Notes under the pieces: generated by a model
The model's database searches: none
Seen by the model: only the letters and a program-made list of their open reading frames with translations
Told to the model about the DNA's origin: nothing
Translations under genes and position numbers: made by a program
Shown here: piece after piece, positions 31,641 to 32,831 of the stretch
How the letters are laid out: every line of letters begins with the position of its first letter
Position numbering within the stretch: the first letter of the stretch is position 1
Source: Bacteroidota bacterium
GTDB taxonomy: Bacteria > Bacteroidota > Bacteroidia > Flavobacteriales > Flavobacteriaceae
Assembly (NCBI GenBank): GCA_023427845.1
Contig: JAEYZX010000192.1
Span: 1 to 32,831, forward strand
Reading direction: 5' to 3'
DNA: 32,831 bases

Positions 31641-32459
31641 ATGATTATCCAGAAAACGCCGGAAGAAATTGAATTGATGCGTGAAAGCGCATTGTTGGTC
31701 TCAAAAACATTGGGAATGATCGCAACCGAAATCAAGCCGGGAATTACGACGCTCCAATTGGACAAACTCGCCGAAGCATTTATCCGCGATAATGGTGGTG
31801 TTCCGGGTTTCCTCGGACTTTATGGCTGTCCGTCGACGTTGCTTACAAGCGTCAATGAACAGGTAGTACACGGACTCCCGACCAATCGTCCGATTGAGGA
31901 AGGCGATATTGTATCGGTGGATTGTGGTGCGATAAAAAACGAATTTTATGGCGACCATGCCTATACGTTTGAAATCGGCGACGTTGCCCCCGAAACCAAA
32001 AAACTCCTTCAGGTAACAAAAGAATCGCTGTACATCGGAATCCGTGAATTTAGATCTGGCAATCGCGTTGAAGATGTCGGAAATGCAATCCAGAAGTATA
32101 CCGAATCGTTTGGATATGGCGTAGTACGGGAACTCGTTGGACATGGCCTGGGCCGAAAAATGCACGAAGATCCCGAAATGCCGAACTACGGAAAACGTGG
32201 CCGCGGTAAATTGTTCATAGAAGGAATGGTTGTCGCGATCGAACCCATGATCAATATGGGAACAAAAAACATCAAGCATTTAAAAGACGGCTGGACAATC
32301 ATCACGGCCGATAAAAAACCGAGCGCGCATTTTGAGCACAATGTAGCTTTGGTCAACGGAAAACCCGAATTGCTGTCGACCTTTGCGTATATCTATAAAG
32401 CACTCGGAATCGAATCGGATGAGGAAAATGAATTCCGCAGAACGCCTTTGGTGCTATAA
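31641..32459 (+). CDS. map: Type I methionine aminopeptidase
   Basis: Removes the N-terminal methionine from new proteins in the cytoplasm. It is 272 aa from the ATG at 31641; an upstream in-frame TTG at 31584 lies outside the transcript predicted from the -7 element. The five metal ligands are visible: Asp94 (VDCGA), Asp105 (YGDHAYTF), His168 (GHGLG), Glu201 (AIEPM) and Glu232 (FEHNVAL), with the catalytic His77 in VVHGLP. There is no N-terminal zinc-finger extension, as usual for bacterial type I. A methyltransferase gene starts 3 bp downstream. Confidence 0.96.
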   Translation: MIIQKTPEEIELMRESALLVSKTLGMIATEIKPGITTLQLDKLAEAFIRDNGGVPGFLGLYGCPSTLLTSVNEQVVHGLPTNRPIEEGDIVSVDCGAIKNEFYGDHAYTFEIGDVAPETKKLLQVTKESLYIGIREFRSGNRVEDVGNAIQKYTESFGYGVVRELVGHGLGRKMHEDPEMPNYGKRGRGKLFIEGMVVAIEPMINMGTKNIKHLKDGWTIITADKKPSAHFEHNVALVNGKPELLSTFAYIYKALGIESDEENEFRRTPLVL

Positions 32460-32462
32460 AGC

Positions 32463-32831
32463 ATGAAAAAACTTTTCAAAGCGATCCTGAATACTATTCC
32501 CAGACCATTGCTGATCAGGCTGAGCTATGTGGTGCGGCCGATTTTAGCATTCGCATTGAAAGGCAATAAATTTACCGATCCGATCGACGGCAAAAGTTTC
32601 AGAAGTTTTCTTCCGTACGGATATGGCACGCAACGCAACAACGTACTGTCGCCCAGCACACTTTCACTCGAAAGGCACCGGCTGCTTTGGCTATATCTGA
32701 AAAACGAAACCGATTTTTTTACAGCTCCGAAAAAAGTGCTGCACTTTGCACCCGAACAGGCATTTTACAAACGGTTCCGCAAACAGCAAAATCTTGATTA
32801 TACCACAACCGACCTGCTCTCGCCATTAGCC
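32463..32831 (+). CDS. SAM-dependent methyltransferase (partial, N-terminal 123 residues)
   Basis: The frame from the ATG at 32463 stays open to the window edge. The first 60 or so residues are basic and partly hydrophobic (PRPLLIRLSYVVRPILAF), then comes ERHRLLWLYL and VLHFAPEQAFYKRF, which resembles the altered motif I of a class I methyltransferase family I recall in Bacteroidota. TTTDLLSP would be the following strand. It starts 3 bp after map and is probably co-transcribed. The substrate and full length are not visible. Confidence 0.7.
   Translation, partial: MKKLFKAILNTIPRPLLIRLSYVVRPILAFALKGNKFTDPIDGKSFRSFLPYGYGTQRNNVLSPSTLSLERHRLLWLYLKNETDFFTAPKKVLHFAPEQAFYKRFRKQQNLDYTTTDLLSPLA

Noticed and set aside
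31701..32279. 192-aa minus-strand open frame inside map
   Set aside because: Antisense shadow of methionine aminopeptidase; composition is rich in His, Phe and Cys with no recognisable domain.

Overview
The window reads as a chromosomal segment of a Flavobacteriaceae-type member of the Bacteroidota, most likely Flavobacterium or a close relative. The evidence is the gldB and gldC gliding genes beside nadE, a mraZ-rsmH-ftsL-ftsI-murE-mraY cell-wall/division cluster with family-typical variants, several exact matches to the Bacteroidota promoter (TTG, about 19-23 bases, TAnnTTTG), and many secreted proteins of flavobacterial type. No phage, plasmid, insertion sequence, CRISPR array or defence island was seen. 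Almost everything is core genome, and the unusual material lies in regulatory DNA, intergenic repeats and one decayed gene.

Layout. 1-5756 (minus strand): the division and peptidoglycan cluster, mraZ > rsmH > ftsL-like > ftsI > murE > mraY (cut by the window edge). All genes overlap or nearly touch. The cluster is preceded by a four-copy GTGGTA operator that is probably bound by MraZ. 6158-7551 (plus): an alpha/beta hydrolase and the ribosome-assembly GTPase engB. 7552-8845 (minus): gldB-gldC. 8996-9799 (plus): nadE. 9885-10514 (plus): a NarL/LuxR-type response regulator, tail to tail with dnaG (minus, 10511-12487), whose primase zinc finger has lost all four metal ligands. 12488-12810: a repeat-rich intergenic region. 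12811-15094 (minus): an ECF sigma factor, a membrane protein resembling an anti-sigma factor, and a secreted coiled-coil/beta-barrel protein, ending in a strong terminator. 15294-17360 (minus): a polyprenyl diphosphate synthase and rlmN. 17435-18076 (plus): an O-methyltransferase overlapping by 42 bp the 3' end of the tatA-PAP2 pair (minus, 18035-18975).

19046-23681 (minus): an operon of secreted proteins. It holds two related CarboxypepD_reg-like proteins, a broken third copy, a DUF6702-like protein and an M1-type zinc metallopeptidase. 23821-24531 (plus): peptidase E. A tRNA-Gly(TCC) follows on the minus strand, then a GNAT acetyltransferase (plus), an unusual L,D-transpeptidase (minus), a large DUF5916/CBM9-like outer-membrane protein (plus), gpmI (plus), an acetyl-CoA hydrolase/CoA-transferase (minus), map (plus) and the start of a methyltransferase (plus, cut by the window edge).

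How the genes fit together: the left end makes and polymerises the peptidoglycan precursor (MurE, MraY, FtsI, FtsL) under probable MraZ autoregulation. The middle serves replication priming, NAD synthesis, rRNA modification, the quinone side chain and twin-arginine export. The right half is largely envelope and periplasmic proteins plus glycolysis, CoA-ester metabolism and N-terminal methionine removal. Four convergent gene pairs have touching or overlapping stop codons with no terminator between them.
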